In this document: one piece after another, positions 16,843-26,607 of the stretch
How the letters are laid out: each line of letters opens with the position of its first letter
Numbering within the stretch: position 1 is the stretch's first letter
Origin: GCA-2720975 sp964469565
Lineage (GTDB): Bacteria; Planctomycetota; UBA1135; GCA-002686595
Reading direction: 5' to 3'
DNA: 64,000 nucleotides
Assembly (NCBI GenBank): GCA_964469565.1
Contig: CAYXZD010000009.1
Coordinates: 1-64,000 of the forward strand
Position numbers and translations under genes: made by a program
The notes under the pieces: generated by a model
Databases searched by the model: none
The model's input: the letters and a program-made list of their open reading frames with translations, nothing else
What the model was told of the DNA's origin: nothing

Positions 16843-17835
16843 ATGAATAAGATCTACTTCATTCTCGCGATTGGCCTGCTGGCCTCCCTAGCATCCGCCC
16901 ACACCCCAGAGGGCGACTATGAGAAGCTTCATAAGGCCTACGTAGCTGCTGTCGATGCCCATGAGAAGGCCTTCGATGAGGCATCATTGAAAGAAAGGCG
17001 TGCACTGCGCAGTTCCCATCCTGGCAAGGAATTCTGGCCCAAGTTTGTTGACCTTTCCAAGACTGACGCTCAGGCGGCCATTTGGTTGATTAGCAATGTT
17101 CGCCAAAGCCCCCTCAAGTCATCAGAGCGCACAGACTTTAAGAAGCAACTCTACGACCGCCTGCTCGATCCAGCAGCCAAGCATGGGGTGACCCTAGACG
17201 TGCTTATGCTGTTGAGTGCCGATGGGCGCAAGCTGGGCGAGGAATATGTGGAAGGGCATTTACGTACGATTCTCACAGGTCAATCGTCACGCACGATCCA
17301 TGCGATTGCTACGGCTAAGCTTGGCCAACTGTTGAGCGCATCCGATGATGAGAAGCGTGCCGCCGAGGGCAAGGAAATGCTCGAGGAGTACCACAGTCAG
17401 TTCATCGGTGAAGGTGCCCAGGCCATCGATTTTACGGGCGCTACAATTGATGGACACGAGTTCAGTCTTTCAGATTATAAGGGCAAGGTCGTCCTGGTGG
17501 ATTTTTATGGGTTTTGGTGAGGCCCTTGCCGCAGCGCCATGCCGCGCTTGCGCAAGCTCGTTGAGCTTTATGAATCACGCCCCTTCGCCCTTGTGGGTAT
17601 CAACTGCTTTGATGATGAGAAGACGTTTCGGGATGGCGTAAAGGAATACGGAGTCACTTGGATCAGTGCATTTCAAGGACAGAAGTCCGCACCGATCGCG
17701 GAGATGTACCAGGTCGAGGGATATCCGACCATGTTGCTGATCGACCACACGGGCAAAATCCGGTTCCGGGGTCATGGCATGCCGGATGACATGCTCGACA
17801 CCATCGTCAAGGAAGCCGAGGCCGCTGGCCAGTGA
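16843..17835 (+). CDS. Candidate selenoprotein: exported thioredoxin/TlpA-like protein with UGPC motif (in-frame TGA)
   Basis: A 330-residue protein if the TGA at 17518-17520 is read as selenocysteine. A signal peptide (to about ASA, residue 19) is followed by about 170 helical residues and then a TlpA/AhpC-TSA thioredoxin domain: GKVVLVDFYGFW, residue 226 = TGA, GPC-RSAMPRLRKLVELYE. The TGA occupies exactly the first Cys of the usual W-C-G-P-C redox motif; Cys229 is intact. The frame stays open on both sides and the downstream part retains GINCFDDEKTF and the cis-Pro motif GYPTMLLID, so both halves are under protein-coding constraint. Conventional gene calling would split it into 225- and 98-residue pieces. 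It probably acts as a periplasmic thiol/selenol oxidoreductase. A nonsense mutation or sequencing error (TGC to TGA) is the alternative. Confidence 0.78.
17525..17556 (+). promoter_or_regulatory. Candidate bacterial SECIS hairpin
   Basis: Just after the in-frame TGA: CTTGC (17525-17529) pairs with GCAAG (17552-17556), AGCGC (17533-17537) with GCGCT (17544-17548), a 3x3 internal loop between the stems, and a six-base apical loop CATGCC containing a G. The loop begins 17 nt after the TGA, inside the range usually required for bacterial SECIS elements read by SelB. Confidence 0.5.
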
Positions 17836-17861
17836 GCCACGACTAGCCCAGTGAATCCCCT

Positions 17862-19499
17862 CTAGCAGGGAGGAACGACCGCAGAGTGTTCCTCCCTCAG
17901 CTTGTTTTTTCGGATCTTGCCTGATGCAGTTTTGGGCAGGGCCGAGCAGAGGTGAATGTGGTGCGGCAGCTTGAATGCCGCAAGATGCCGCGAACAATGG
18001 GCGTGGAACTCTTGTCGTAGCTGGGCAGCCCTTTCTGGGGTCGCTCCTGAATTGAAATCGTGTTGCAGTTGGCCCCTCCCAGGGGTCTCTGCTTGTTTGA
18101 GACAAATGGCCGCATGGACCTCTTCACCCCACTCGGGGTGAGGAACTCCAAACACGGCGACCTCGAGGATCTCGGAGCACTCGTAGAGGACTTGCTCGAT
18201 TTCAATGGAGGAGACGTTTTCTCCACCCGTAATGATGATGTCCGCCTTGCGGTCTACGATGTTGATGGACCCGTGGGAGTCCATCACCGCTAGGTCGGAG
18301 GTGTAGAGCCAGCCTTCACGAAACGCCTCGGCGGTCGCTTGAGTGTTTTCCCAATAGCCCGGGGATACGCTCGCCCCTCGAACTCGAATCTCACCGACCG
18401 ACTGATCATCCTGCGGTACTGGTTGGCCTTGCTCGTTCACCACCTCCAACTCAATCGTCTCGAATGGGCGACCCGTACGGGCGTATTGCAGTGCTCGTTG
18501 GGCGAGGGGTAGATGGCGCTGGTCTTCCCGAAGAGTCCCCAGGGTCAAGAACGGGCTGGTCTCAGTCATTCCATAGGTGCCAATGAAGTTACAGTCAAAC
18601 CGGGCGAGCAATTCCTGAACAGTCTTGGGCGCGATGGGAGCTCCTCCGGAGAGAATCACTCGCAGTTTGTCCGGACAAGGGCTGCCCGCGGCCCGTGCGG
18701 CCAGCAAACGTACGAGCATGGTGGGCACCAAGTTGGAGATCGTCACCCCATCGTCTTGCATGCCTCTCAAAATGACGTTGGCCTCAAACTGCGGGTAAAA
18801 TGTGTGCTGGCCAGCAGCGAGGGTGACAGCAAAAACGGCCCAGGCATCGGCTAGATGGTGCATGGGAGCGATGTGGCCCCAAGTGTCGTCACTGGCCAAG
18901 TCGAATTCACTTGTGCTGGCAAGGGCGTGGGCATGGACGTTTCCATGGGTAAGAATGACGCCCTTGGGTTGCCCGGTGCTCCCGCTGGTGAAGTACAGCT
19001 GTGCAATGTCCTCCGCTTCACATTCGTGGGCAACAAACCTATTTGCGAATCGTTCGGGTGCTGGGGTGAGAACTGTCTCGGGGAGCGATGCCGATGCGAG
19101 CCCACCAGGGTCTTGATTCCAGTACAGGCGCTCAAGGCTGTCGAGGTGGAGCGCGCTCTCTCGAACAACGGCGGCTTGGGCAGCGCCTGCAATCCAAACC
19201 GTTGGCTTGGCTACGGTGAGCACCGCGCATGTTTCGCGCACGGTGAGGAGCGGAGATAGGGGAACCAACACGACTCCCGCTCCGGCGCAGGCAAAGTACG
19301 CGCAAAAAAACTGGGAGGAGTTCACGCCGCTGTAGGCCACGCGGTCTCCCGGGCGCAATCCATCGGAGGTGAGAAGCGCAGACAATCCTGCGCAGCGTTC
19401 GCGCACCTGACCCCAGTCCATCCACTCCCCCTCGGCGAGCAGGGCTTGTTGGCGTGTCCAGGATTCACTGGTCCGCTCCAGAATGGACCAAAGGGTCAT
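17862..19499 (-). CDS. Acyl-CoA synthetase / AMP-dependent ligase
   Basis: About 545 residues of the ANL (adenylate-forming) superfamily. The P-loop-like A3 motif reads YFTSGSTGQPKGV, A5 is YGMTETSPF, A7/A8 are YTSDLAV and VDRKADIIITGGENVSSIEIE, and the catalytic Lys is in KTASGKIRKNKLR near the C-terminus. It activates a carboxylic acid, probably a fatty acid, to acyl-AMP and then acyl-CoA; chain length is not predictable. A small insert near residue 490 is unusual but conservative. ATG at 19499 matches the family N-terminus (TLWSILERTSESW) and lies eight bases after a TAGAGT box; the frame itself continues to 19556. Convergent with the selenoprotein candidate, 26 bp apart. Confidence 0.9.
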   Translation of the reverse strand: MTLWSILERTSESWTRQQALLAEGEWMDWGQVRERCAGLSALLTSDGLRPGDRVAYSGVNSSQFFCAYFACAGAGVVLVPLSPLLTVRETCAVLTVAKPTVWIAGAAQAAVVRESALHLDSLERLYWNQDPGGLASASLPETVLTPAPERFANRFVAHECEAEDIAQLYFTSGSTGQPKGVILTHGNVHAHALASTSEFDLASDDTWGHIAPMHHLADAWAVFAVTLAAGQHTFYPQFEANVILRGMQDDGVTISNLVPTMLVRLLAARAAGSPCPDKLRVILSGGAPIAPKTVQELLARFDCNFIGTYGMTETSPFLTLGTLREDQRHLPLAQRALQYARTGRPFETIELEVVNEQGQPVPQDDQSVGEIRVRGASVSPGYWENTQATAEAFREGWLYTSDLAVMDSHGSINIVDRKADIIITGGENVSSIEIEQVLYECSEILEVAVFGVPHPEWGEEVHAAICLKQAETPGRGQLQHDFNSGATPERAAQLRQEFHAHCSRHLAAFKLPHHIHLCSALPKTASGKIRKNKLREEHSAVVPPC

Positions 19500-19507
19500 G
19501 GCCCACG

Positions 19508-19513
19508 ACTCTA
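19508..19513 (-). promoter_or_regulatory. Candidate -10 box, leaderless start of the acyl-CoA synthetase
   Basis: TAGAGT on the minus strand, eight bases (CGTGGGCC) before the ATG at 19499. Confidence 0.4.
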
Positions 19514-19670
19514 AACCATCCCGATCGGTTGGGTCAAAAAAACCTCTCGACGGCACTCTTCAGGCCGGCGTCAAGGTGGTCTCCCGTGCTCCTCTTCCTG
19601 ATGGGGGCTTGTCCGATTGACGAGTGGGTGCGTTCGAATTGCCTGGGCGAGCCCTTCGTGCTCGCTGAAC

Positions 19671-22037
19671 CTAGAACGATCTCCTCAATTCGACTTCACC
19701 TGGCGCGCTGCCCGTCCGCTGAGTGTCGATCTCGATCAACCCTCCCTGGGAATCAACGGACATGACCGAGACATCGTCTCCGCTACGATTGGCACTGAAG
19801 AGGAACCCACCCAAGGGGTCGAGCAGAAGGTCGGCGGGGCCAAGCCCGTAGGGCAAGGAATTGATGAGGGTGGGGGTTCCGCTCTGAGGATCGAGGGACA
19901 GCAACCCAATCTCTCCGTCTTGACCAATACTGCCCAAGGGAGCGAAGGCGAGATCGAGGGAGGGGTGTACACAGTACGCGAGAGGGGATCCGACGATTGT
20001 GGCAGGCAGGCCCACGGCCGCAAGGCTGCCGTCGACCGCATTGATGCTGCAGGTGACGACCTGGTTGACACCCTCAAGAGTTGCATACAACAGATGGGCT
20101 TGGCGGGAGAAGCTCAAGCTGGCATTGACCGTACCTTGGGCAATGGGGACCTGGCCGAGGCTGGCTCCAAATTGGCCTTCATCGATCGCGTACCCTGTGA
20201 TCACGCCTCCCCCTGCGGCCACGATGTACAAGAACTGTCCAGTGGGGTCGACACGTATAGCGGCCGTTCCGATGGGCAGTGCCGCAGAGTCCTCGATGGT
20301 GAGTGCGCCAGAGTGGGGTTGCAGTCGATAGCTCGTGACTGAATTGTCGCTGGGAAAACTGACATATACAAACCGGCCGGACGGGGCCAAGTCGATTGGA
20401 CCGGGTTGGCGACCGAGGTCGAAGGTGGAGCCGAGGGTATCTAGCGTGAGGGTCTGCGGGTTGATGCCATAGGTTTGTAGCGCATTGGCTCCTGCGAAGG
20501 TCACGCATAGGTGGCGGCCGCGCCGGTCCAGGGCCATGCTCGTGGATCCCGATTGGGCCATCCACTCAGTGTCCACCAAACGCAAGTCCCCGCGTGTTGC
20601 ATCCACGCGGAAGGCGCTGATGGAATCCTCGCCGGTATTGCGCACAAACAGTCCATTGGCTTGTGGCTGCAAAGGGGCGTTTCCATGGACTAGGCCCAAA
20701 ACCCGAGGAGATGGCCGACCCCGTTTCCAATCCGTAATCGTGGGATTGGCGGGCGAGGAGATATCGAGAACATACACCTCCTTGCTTGCACTGCATGTGA
20801 CAAATGCGTTTTGCTCGGATTCGTCAAGGGTGAATGCATTGGGCTGCTGACCAATGCTGAGAGAATAGGGTAGCGGACTGATGTCACCTGTATCGGGGTC
20901 AAAGGTGTGGACCCAAAGGCTGTCCTCGGTCAGGCTGGGCACGTACAGCACGGGCTGACTCGTATGGGCGTGGATACTGGCCACCGCAGCGCAAGTCGGC
21001 TCACTATCAATGAGCGATAGGCTTCCATCCGCCGCATTGATGCTCCATGACGTCAATTGGCCAGCAGCCTCTAGGGATGCAAACAAGTACGCCCCTGTAG
21101 AGTCGACTCGGACCTTGGTGGGGGGCACGCTCGTGGAAACAGACAGTCCGGGCTCAATGAGTAAGCCGGTGTTCGGATCGATGGGAAACGTTGAGATCGT
21201 GCTGGCTCGCTGATTGGCGAGAAACGCGAATCGTCCAAGTGGGTCGATCACCAGGTCGTTGGGACCGTCCTCCGTAGTGACGTTGTCAAGGATCGTCAGC
21301 TTGCCTGAGGTCTGATTGATGCGGAATACTCGCACGGCATCACTCCCGAAACTGGCAACATAAGCCGTTTGGCCGTTGGGTGAGAGGGCCATGTGGTGGG
21401 GGCCTTTGCCAATACTCTCGGGTGCTTGGGGTACGAGCGCGCCGGTGGAAAGATCCACGACGAAGGTGGAGAGGTCGCTGGGGCCCTTGGCAGTCCACAG
21501 GTTGGGCACATAGATCACTGGCAGCGTCGGGTGTGGGATGACACCTTCGGGGCCAGACCTGGCAGCGTTGTCTCGGTAGGTCCCTGCGTAATGCAGTTGG
21601 CCCGATTCGGCTTCGACCCCAAAGGCTGAAATCGTGCTGTCGATCACGTTGGCCGTGAAGGCCCACGAGGCCGGGCGCAGAGTCTTAAAGCTCACCTGAG
21701 TGCTTGTGCTGCCTCCAGGGTTCGCAGCGGTTACGGTGTACGTCGACAGGGGAGAGCTGGCCTTGGGGGACCCCTCGATGGCTCCCGTGATTGCGTTCAA
21801 CGTGATTCCATTAGGGAAGGGTGGGATCACCCGCCAAGAATCGACGATCCCCTGAACCACCGGCCATTCGGGGAGCTCGCTCCCGCCCACAAAGTAGGCC
21901 CCCTGAAGGGTGGGGTAGGAGAGGTTCCTTGGCGCACCTTGTGTGCCATCCCCTCCAGTTGGGCCTGTCGATCCACCTGTACATCCCCCCAAGAATGAGA
22001 GGGAAATCCAAAGAGATATGCCGGGGAGCGACTTCAT
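19671..22037 (-). CDS. Lipoprotein with Ig-like domain and double lactonase-type beta-propeller
   Basis: A 788-residue predicted lipoprotein: signal peptide with lipobox LGGC (Cys19), a Gly/Thr-rich linker, one putative Ig (He_PIG-like) domain (LNAITGAIEGSP...STYTVTAANPGG) and then some 14 beta-propeller repeats of the YVTN/lactonase family (patterns such as GPNDLVIDPLGRFAFLAN and STSMALDRRGRHLCV). Two seven-bladed propellers fit the length. No lactonase active-site residues can be confirmed, so an extracellular binding or scaffold role is as likely as an enzyme. It is a paralogue of the protein at 24097-26607 with the same domain order. It is downstream of the gamma-glutamyltransferase gene on the same strand. 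Confidence 0.85.
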   Translation of the reverse strand: MKSLPGISLWISLSFLGGCTGGSTGPTGGDGTQGAPRNLSYPTLQGAYFVGGSELPEWPVVQGIVDSWRVIPPFPNGITLNAITGAIEGSPKASSPLSTYTVTAANPGGSTSTQVSFKTLRPASWAFTANVIDSTISAFGVEAESGQLHYAGTYRDNAARSGPEGVIPHPTLPVIYVPNLWTAKGPSDLSTFVVDLSTGALVPQAPESIGKGPHHMALSPNGQTAYVASFGSDAVRVFRINQTSGKLTILDNVTTEDGPNDLVIDPLGRFAFLANQRASTISTFPIDPNTGLLIEPGLSVSTSVPPTKVRVDSTGAYLFASLEAAGQLTSWSINAADGSLSLIDSEPTCAAVASIHAHTSQPVLYVPSLTEDSLWVHTFDPDTGDISPLPYSLSIGQQPNAFTLDESEQNAFVTCSASKEVYVLDISSPANPTITDWKRGRPSPRVLGLVHGNAPLQPQANGLFVRNTGEDSISAFRVDATRGDLRLVDTEWMAQSGSTSMALDRRGRHLCVTFAGANALQTYGINPQTLTLDTLGSTFDLGRQPGPIDLAPSGRFVYVSFPSDNSVTSYRLQPHSGALTIEDSAALPIGTAAIRVDPTGQFLYIVAAGGGVITGYAIDEGQFGASLGQVPIAQGTVNASLSFSRQAHLLYATLEGVNQVVTCSINAVDGSLAAVGLPATIVGSPLAYCVHPSLDLAFAPLGSIGQDGEIGLLSLDPQSGTPTLINSLPYGLGPADLLLDPLGGFLFSANRSGDDVSVMSVDSQGGLIEIDTQRTGSAPGEVELRRSF

Positions 22038-22148
22038 GGGGACGTGAAGGTCTGTCTAATGCGAACTCCTATCAGTGTACGTTGCAGAAGGCATTATTGC
22101 GGTGTAAATGTGATCTGCGTGCCCCGCGGATCCCCATCTGGCCTATCC

Positions 22149-22161
22149 TGAGACTGTCTCA
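22149..22161. repeat. 13-bp palindrome upstream of the propeller lipoprotein
   Basis: TGAGAC-T-GTCTCA is a perfect inverted repeat in the 183-bp gap between the gamma-glutamyltransferase stop and the propeller gene start. It could be an operator or a small hairpin. Nothing else convincing is seen in this gap. Confidence 0.4.
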
Positions 22162-22220
22162 ATCTGGGACGCCGACAGCTCTCAAGCTGGCGGTCAACCT
22201 AGTGTGGCTCCCTCAGTGCC

Positions 22221-23915
22221 CTAGAAACCTGCCGAGTGCCCGTCCTTCCTCGCCTCGGAGGCACCCGCATAAGCACCGGTCTCGTGATTCCACTCGATGG
22301 CCTGGTACCCCCCGTGCCCCCCCAGAAGAGTTTGGATTCGATGGCCTCGCGATTCCAACTCGGCCTGCACGGTTGCCTCCACTCCACGCTCTAGTGCAAT
22401 CCAGCCTCCGCCCGAATGCGACTCTCCGGTGGGCTGCCCGGAGCCCCAGTGGACTATGCGTGGGGCGTCGCCCGCCTCTTGCACATTCATGTGAAAGTCA
22501 ATCATGTTGGAGAGCACTTGGACATGGCCCTGGGGTTGCATAGCCCCGCCCATCACGCCGAAGCTCAGCCATGGATGGCCATCGCGGCAAGCGAAGCCCG
22601 GGATGATGGTGTGGAACGGGCGCTTGCCGGGTGCGTACTGGTTGGCGTGCCCTGCTGCGAGAGAAAACAGGCTTCCCCGGTTTTGTAGATTGAAGCCCCA
22701 ACCGGCCGGAACAACACCTGACCCCATCCCCTGGTAGTTGCTCTGAATCAATGAGACCAGGTTGCCATCACAATCGGCGGTGGTCAGATACACTGTGTCG
22801 CCCCGTTCAAGTTGGGGAGGGTCGATGTGGGTGGGGTCCGTTCTGGCACGACATAGGTCGATGCTCCGCGCTTGTTCTGCAGCGTATTCTTTAGAAAGCA
22901 ATCGCCCTATAGGAGCTTCAGCGAATGCAGGGTCCGCGTAGAATCGTGCGCGGTCCTCAAAGGCAAGTTTCTTCGCTTCGATCAAAACGTGAAGGGCATC
23001 GGCGCTTTGCCAACCCATGGCGGCTAAGTCGAAGCATTCAATTATGTTGAGCATCTGCAAGGCGGCCAGGCCCTGGGTGTTAGGAGGGAGCTCATAGACC
23101 TCGACTCCCCTGTAGCGGGTGCTGAGTGGGGTGACCCACTCACCCCGATGAGCTTTCAAGTCGCATGCCGAAAGCCAACCGCCCTGATGGGTGACCGTCG
23201 CCTCAATGGCCGCCGCAATGGGCCCTTCATAGAACCCCTCCCAACCCGCTTCGGCTACCCTCGATAAGGTCCTCGCAAGTCCGGGGTTGGAAAACTTCTC
23301 ACCAGCCTTGGGCGACTTACCAGTGGGTGCATACACCTCTCGGAATCCCGGGGCGTCCCCCAATGTCTCGACATTCTTACGCCACTCGGCTGCGATAATG
23401 TCGCTGAGTGGAAAGCCGCTCTGTGCGTATTCGATCGCGGGTTCAAACAGACTGTCCCACGCTTGGTGCCCAAAGCGCTTATGCAATTGCCACCACCCGT
23501 CGACGCATCCGGGGACAGTGACAGAGAGGGGACCACGACTGGGAATACTGCCGGCCTCTCGCAGGGTTGCCAGCTTGAGAGAGCGGGGCGCTGCGCCCGA
23601 TCCGTTGAACCCGTACAACTGAGCGCTCTTTGCACACCAGACGATTGAAAAAAGATCGCCTCCCACTCCAGCCCCGGTGGGCTCCACCACACCCAGGACG
23701 GCGTTGGCTGCGATCGCTGCATCGATGGCGTTCCCGCCCTGGCGCAAGACCCCAAGTGCGGCGCTGGAGGCGAGCGGATGGGAGCTTGAAACCATCGCCC
23801 GTCGCGCTCGCACGGGGCTGCGGGTCGCGAACGGCCTTCCTACGATCCGATCGTGTGTGCAGACCCAGCAAACCATCAGTAAGAGTGGCAGGATGAGTGA
23901 GAGCATGGGGGCCAT
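22221..23915 (-). CDS. Gamma-glutamyltransferase family protein
   Basis: A 564-residue Ntn-hydrolase precursor. An N-terminal hydrophobic segment (residues 4-19) suggests export. GGNAIDAAIAANAVLGVVEPTGAGVGGDLF is the family signature; the autoprocessing site is D-T-V-Y-L in RGDTVYLTTADCDGNLVSLIQSNY, with the Thr as likely nucleophile. GSGVVPAGWGFNLQNRG and FGVMGGAMQPQGHVQVLSNM are also typical. It would cleave gamma-glutamyl bonds such as in glutathione; the bacterial YwrD-like members have unclear substrates. The gene lies between two propeller lipoproteins on the same strand, so shared transcription is possible. A second ATG at 23906 is an alternative start. Confidence 0.9.
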   Translation of the reverse strand: MAPMLSLILPLLLMVCWVCTHDRIVGRPFATRSPVRARRAMVSSSHPLASSAALGVLRQGGNAIDAAIAANAVLGVVEPTGAGVGGDLFSIVWCAKSAQLYGFNGSGAAPRSLKLATLREAGSIPSRGPLSVTVPGCVDGWWQLHKRFGHQAWDSLFEPAIEYAQSGFPLSDIIAAEWRKNVETLGDAPGFREVYAPTGKSPKAGEKFSNPGLARTLSRVAEAGWEGFYEGPIAAAIEATVTHQGGWLSACDLKAHRGEWVTPLSTRYRGVEVYELPPNTQGLAALQMLNIIECFDLAAMGWQSADALHVLIEAKKLAFEDRARFYADPAFAEAPIGRLLSKEYAAEQARSIDLCRARTDPTHIDPPQLERGDTVYLTTADCDGNLVSLIQSNYQGMGSGVVPAGWGFNLQNRGSLFSLAAGHANQYAPGKRPFHTIIPGFACRDGHPWLSFGVMGGAMQPQGHVQVLSNMIDFHMNVQEAGDAPRIVHWGSGQPTGESHSGGGWIALERGVEATVQAELESRGHRIQTLLGGHGGYQAIEWNHETGAYAGASEARKDGHSAGF

Positions 23916-24096
23916 TTGGAGGGGATCTGACGAGTCTGGGGGATTACGACCCTAGCCCCCCGGTGATAGTGATTGCCAGCCTATAGAGGTCAGGCTCTAG
24001 AGATCAGCATTAGCACCGGGGCTCCCAAAAAACCGTGCGCCGCTTATAGGAGGGCTAAACCCTTGCTCCCCAGTTAGCAGCTGGCCTTCAACTCCC

Positions 24097-26607
24097 CTAC
24101 CAGCGCATGCTGTAGCCTAGGGCGATTGGACCTTCGCCGACGCCGTAGGTGCCCTGTGGATTCAATTGACTCGTGGTGGACTGGATAGTGAAGACATCGA
24201 GGTCGTCGCTGCCAGCATTCAGCACGAGTAGAAACTCACCCCCAGGTCCCACGCACAGATCGATCGGAGCTTGGCCCCCGGCACTGGACTGGAGGAGTTG
24301 CAGACTGCCATCGGGGGCAATGGCATAGTGTCCGATCTGGCCATAGCCTCCATTGGCTGCGGGAATCGATGCATAACCAAAGCGGCCCGTAGTGTGCGGC
24401 TGAAACACCGTGGGCAATCCAATGGCTGCGGAGGACCCGCCCGCTTCTAGGGTCAGAGAGCCCATGATTGGATCTACAGAGTAGGGCACCAACAGGTTAG
24501 ATCCGCGAAGAGCGACGTACAGCCGTTCACCGGTGGGGGAGAATCGAGGCTGACCGGGTGATCCGGGTGCTGGCACGAATGTGGGGCCTGCGGCGAACAG
24601 GCCTTGCTGAATGTTGTAGGCGCTTAGCGTGTGGCTGGAACCGCCACGGTTGGCAACGTACAGGAAACGGCCCGTTGGATCGGTCTGTACTGCCCCGGGA
24701 CCCGATCCTGTTGCAGCAACCGCGCGTGGAGTGAGCTCCCCGCTCAATGCGTCGATGCTGAATGACAGGACTTGGTCAAAGCCGGTGAGGGTCACGAATA
24801 GGTGTTGACCTCCCGCATCGACTGCAATGCCGCCCGGTGGGGAGCTCAACGGAGTTCGCAGGAGATTCTCTAGAAGGAGTCCGGTGTCCGCTGTGATCCT
24901 GAATACGGCGATCTCAGGGTTGTTGTCCAATGCCACAAAGACAAATCGTCCCAAGGGGTCAACAGCCATGCCCACAGGAAGGCTAACCCCTAGGGACTCC
25001 ACCGTAATTGGAGCGAGGGTGCCGGTGTTCTCGTTGAATTGGAATCCCGTCAGATCCTTGGACTGTTGCCCGAGCGCATAGACGTATTCCATGCTGGGGG
25101 CGGAAGGAGTCTGACCAGTGTAGATTCCAATAAACGTGGCGCTTGGGCGCGTCCGCATGCTTTGCCCAGCACTCACCTGCCCACTGTCCGGGTCAACGAG
25201 GAACGGCTGCAGAGTCTTGTCCAGCCCATTCAGGACGAATGCAAAAAGCCCAGATTCATCGATTGTCACCCAGAGGGGACCGTCTCCCGCCGGCACCGTA
25301 GTGGTCTGAACTAGGAGTCCCGTCGCCGGATCGAGTTCGAGCACGGCAAGGATGTCTTCGTCCTCGCACGCTACATATAGGAAGTCGTCGTACGCTGAAA
25401 GTGCCATGGAAACAGGCCCCCCGGGAAGTGGGAGATCGGCGGTGGCTACGAGGGTGCCATCCACGGGGTCCACATCGTAGACGTAGAGTCGGTTGTCGTT
25501 GCTGAACGAAATGTATGCACGCGCCCCACTGCTCGTGAACACAATGTCGGTGGGTGTGGTACCCCAGTAGTTGATGGCCTGGGTGAGCGGATTGGCAGCA
25601 CCGCTGGCAGGGTCGACGGGAAACACCGTAATGTCGGAGGACTGGTCGTGGAGCACATAGACAAACCGTCCACCCGGATCGACTCGTATTCTGGTGGGGC
25701 CTGTATTGGTGAGCTGGTCGCTGAGGTAAGTGAGTTGGCCCGTGGCGCCGTTTACCGCATAGCTATAGACCCGGTTGTCGTCATGGCTGACGGCGTAGAC
25801 ATTCGTTCCATCTGGGGACAGGGCCAAGAATCGTGGAGCTTCTCCGCAGGTTGCCTCGCTCCGGTGTTCGAGTGTTCCCGATTGTGGATCGATGGCGTAC
25901 GTGGACAGGCTAGAGGGTTGCCCCTGTAGGCCAGCGTTGGGAATGAACGCGAACAGCTGATTGGGATGAAAGACGATGTGTTGGGCTCCCGGCATCGGGC
26001 CGGTCAAGCCCTGGACAGGTCCATAGCTGAGATCCCCATCGAAGGCATCCACGGCACAGGTGCTTAGGGAATTGTCGAGTGGACCGCCATTGAATACGAA
26101 TCGCGGAGCATCGTGCACGCGAATCGAGAGTGTGACCGTGCTGGAACCAGCTGGCCCACTGGCAGTCACGATGTAATCGGTCGCAATGCTTGTGGTCAGT
26201 GGCGTCCCATCCATGGTTCCCGTACTGGGATCGATCGTGATACCGGTGGGGAGGGCCGGGACCACCGACCATGTGTCCACTTGCCCATCAAAGGTAGGAG
26301 CACTGGACTGCATTGGAAGCGAGACGAGCAGGCGAGGCGTATGGTCGGGGTATGCGATATTTGCCGGTTGGCCGGGGCCGCTCGAGGTGGATGGGTTTGG
26401 ACCCGATCCTGTGCACGCGCCTAGGGATAACAGGCAAAGTCCGACCAGGGCCAGGGGACTGTGAGGGATTCGTCTCCCGTGGACTCGCGCTGGATCCCGG
26501 TCTCCAGATTCCTGCTGGACTTTCTCCCAATGAGCATTCGATAGGCAGGCCCCGGCTGGGGAGCGTTCATTCAGGGCGATTCCAGATGGCGTGGGGAGGG
26601 AGATCAT
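24097..26607 (-). CDS. Lipoprotein with Ig-like domain and double lactonase-type beta-propeller
   Basis: An 836-residue paralogue of the 19671-22037 protein. The lipobox LGAC (Cys65) is preceded by a hydrophobic stretch (residues 50-63); about 45 residues lie before it, longer than usual, so the true start may be further inside, but no better ATG/GTG is seen. An Ig-like domain (TIDPSTGTMDGTPL, YIVTASGPAGSSTV) is followed by some 14 propeller repeats (for example VRFVYVLHDQSSDITVFPVDP-like units with PxGRFxxV). Acts at the cell surface; substrate or partner unknown. Confidence 0.85.
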   Translation of the reverse strand: MISLPTPSGIALNERSPAGACLSNAHWEKVQQESGDRDPARVHGRRIPHSPLALVGLCLLSLGACTGSGPNPSTSSGPGQPANIAYPDHTPRLLVSLPMQSSAPTFDGQVDTWSVVPALPTGITIDPSTGTMDGTPLTTSIATDYIVTASGPAGSSTVTLSIRVHDAPRFVFNGGPLDNSLSTCAVDAFDGDLSYGPVQGLTGPMPGAQHIVFHPNQLFAFIPNAGLQGQPSSLSTYAIDPQSGTLEHRSEATCGEAPRFLALSPDGTNVYAVSHDDNRVYSYAVNGATGQLTYLSDQLTNTGPTRIRVDPGGRFVYVLHDQSSDITVFPVDPASGAANPLTQAINYWGTTPTDIVFTSSGARAYISFSNDNRLYVYDVDPVDGTLVATADLPLPGGPVSMALSAYDDFLYVACEDEDILAVLELDPATGLLVQTTTVPAGDGPLWVTIDESGLFAFVLNGLDKTLQPFLVDPDSGQVSAGQSMRTRPSATFIGIYTGQTPSAPSMEYVYALGQQSKDLTGFQFNENTGTLAPITVESLGVSLPVGMAVDPLGRFVFVALDNNPEIAVFRITADTGLLLENLLRTPLSSPPGGIAVDAGGQHLFVTLTGFDQVLSFSIDALSGELTPRAVAATGSGPGAVQTDPTGRFLYVANRGGSSHTLSAYNIQQGLFAAGPTFVPAPGSPGQPRFSPTGERLYVALRGSNLLVPYSVDPIMGSLTLEAGGSSAAIGLPTVFQPHTTGRFGYASIPAANGGYGQIGHYAIAPDGSLQLLQSSAGGQAPIDLCVGPGGEFLLVLNAGSDDLDVFTIQSTTSQLNPQGTYGVGEGPIALGYSMRW

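Noticed and set aside
16843..17520. Reading the thioredoxin-like gene as two separate genes (225 aa and 98 aa)
   Set aside because: The TGA lies exactly on the redox Cys codon, the frame is unbroken, and the second piece has no start signal of its own; a selenoprotein is the simpler explanation, though a sequencing error remains possible.
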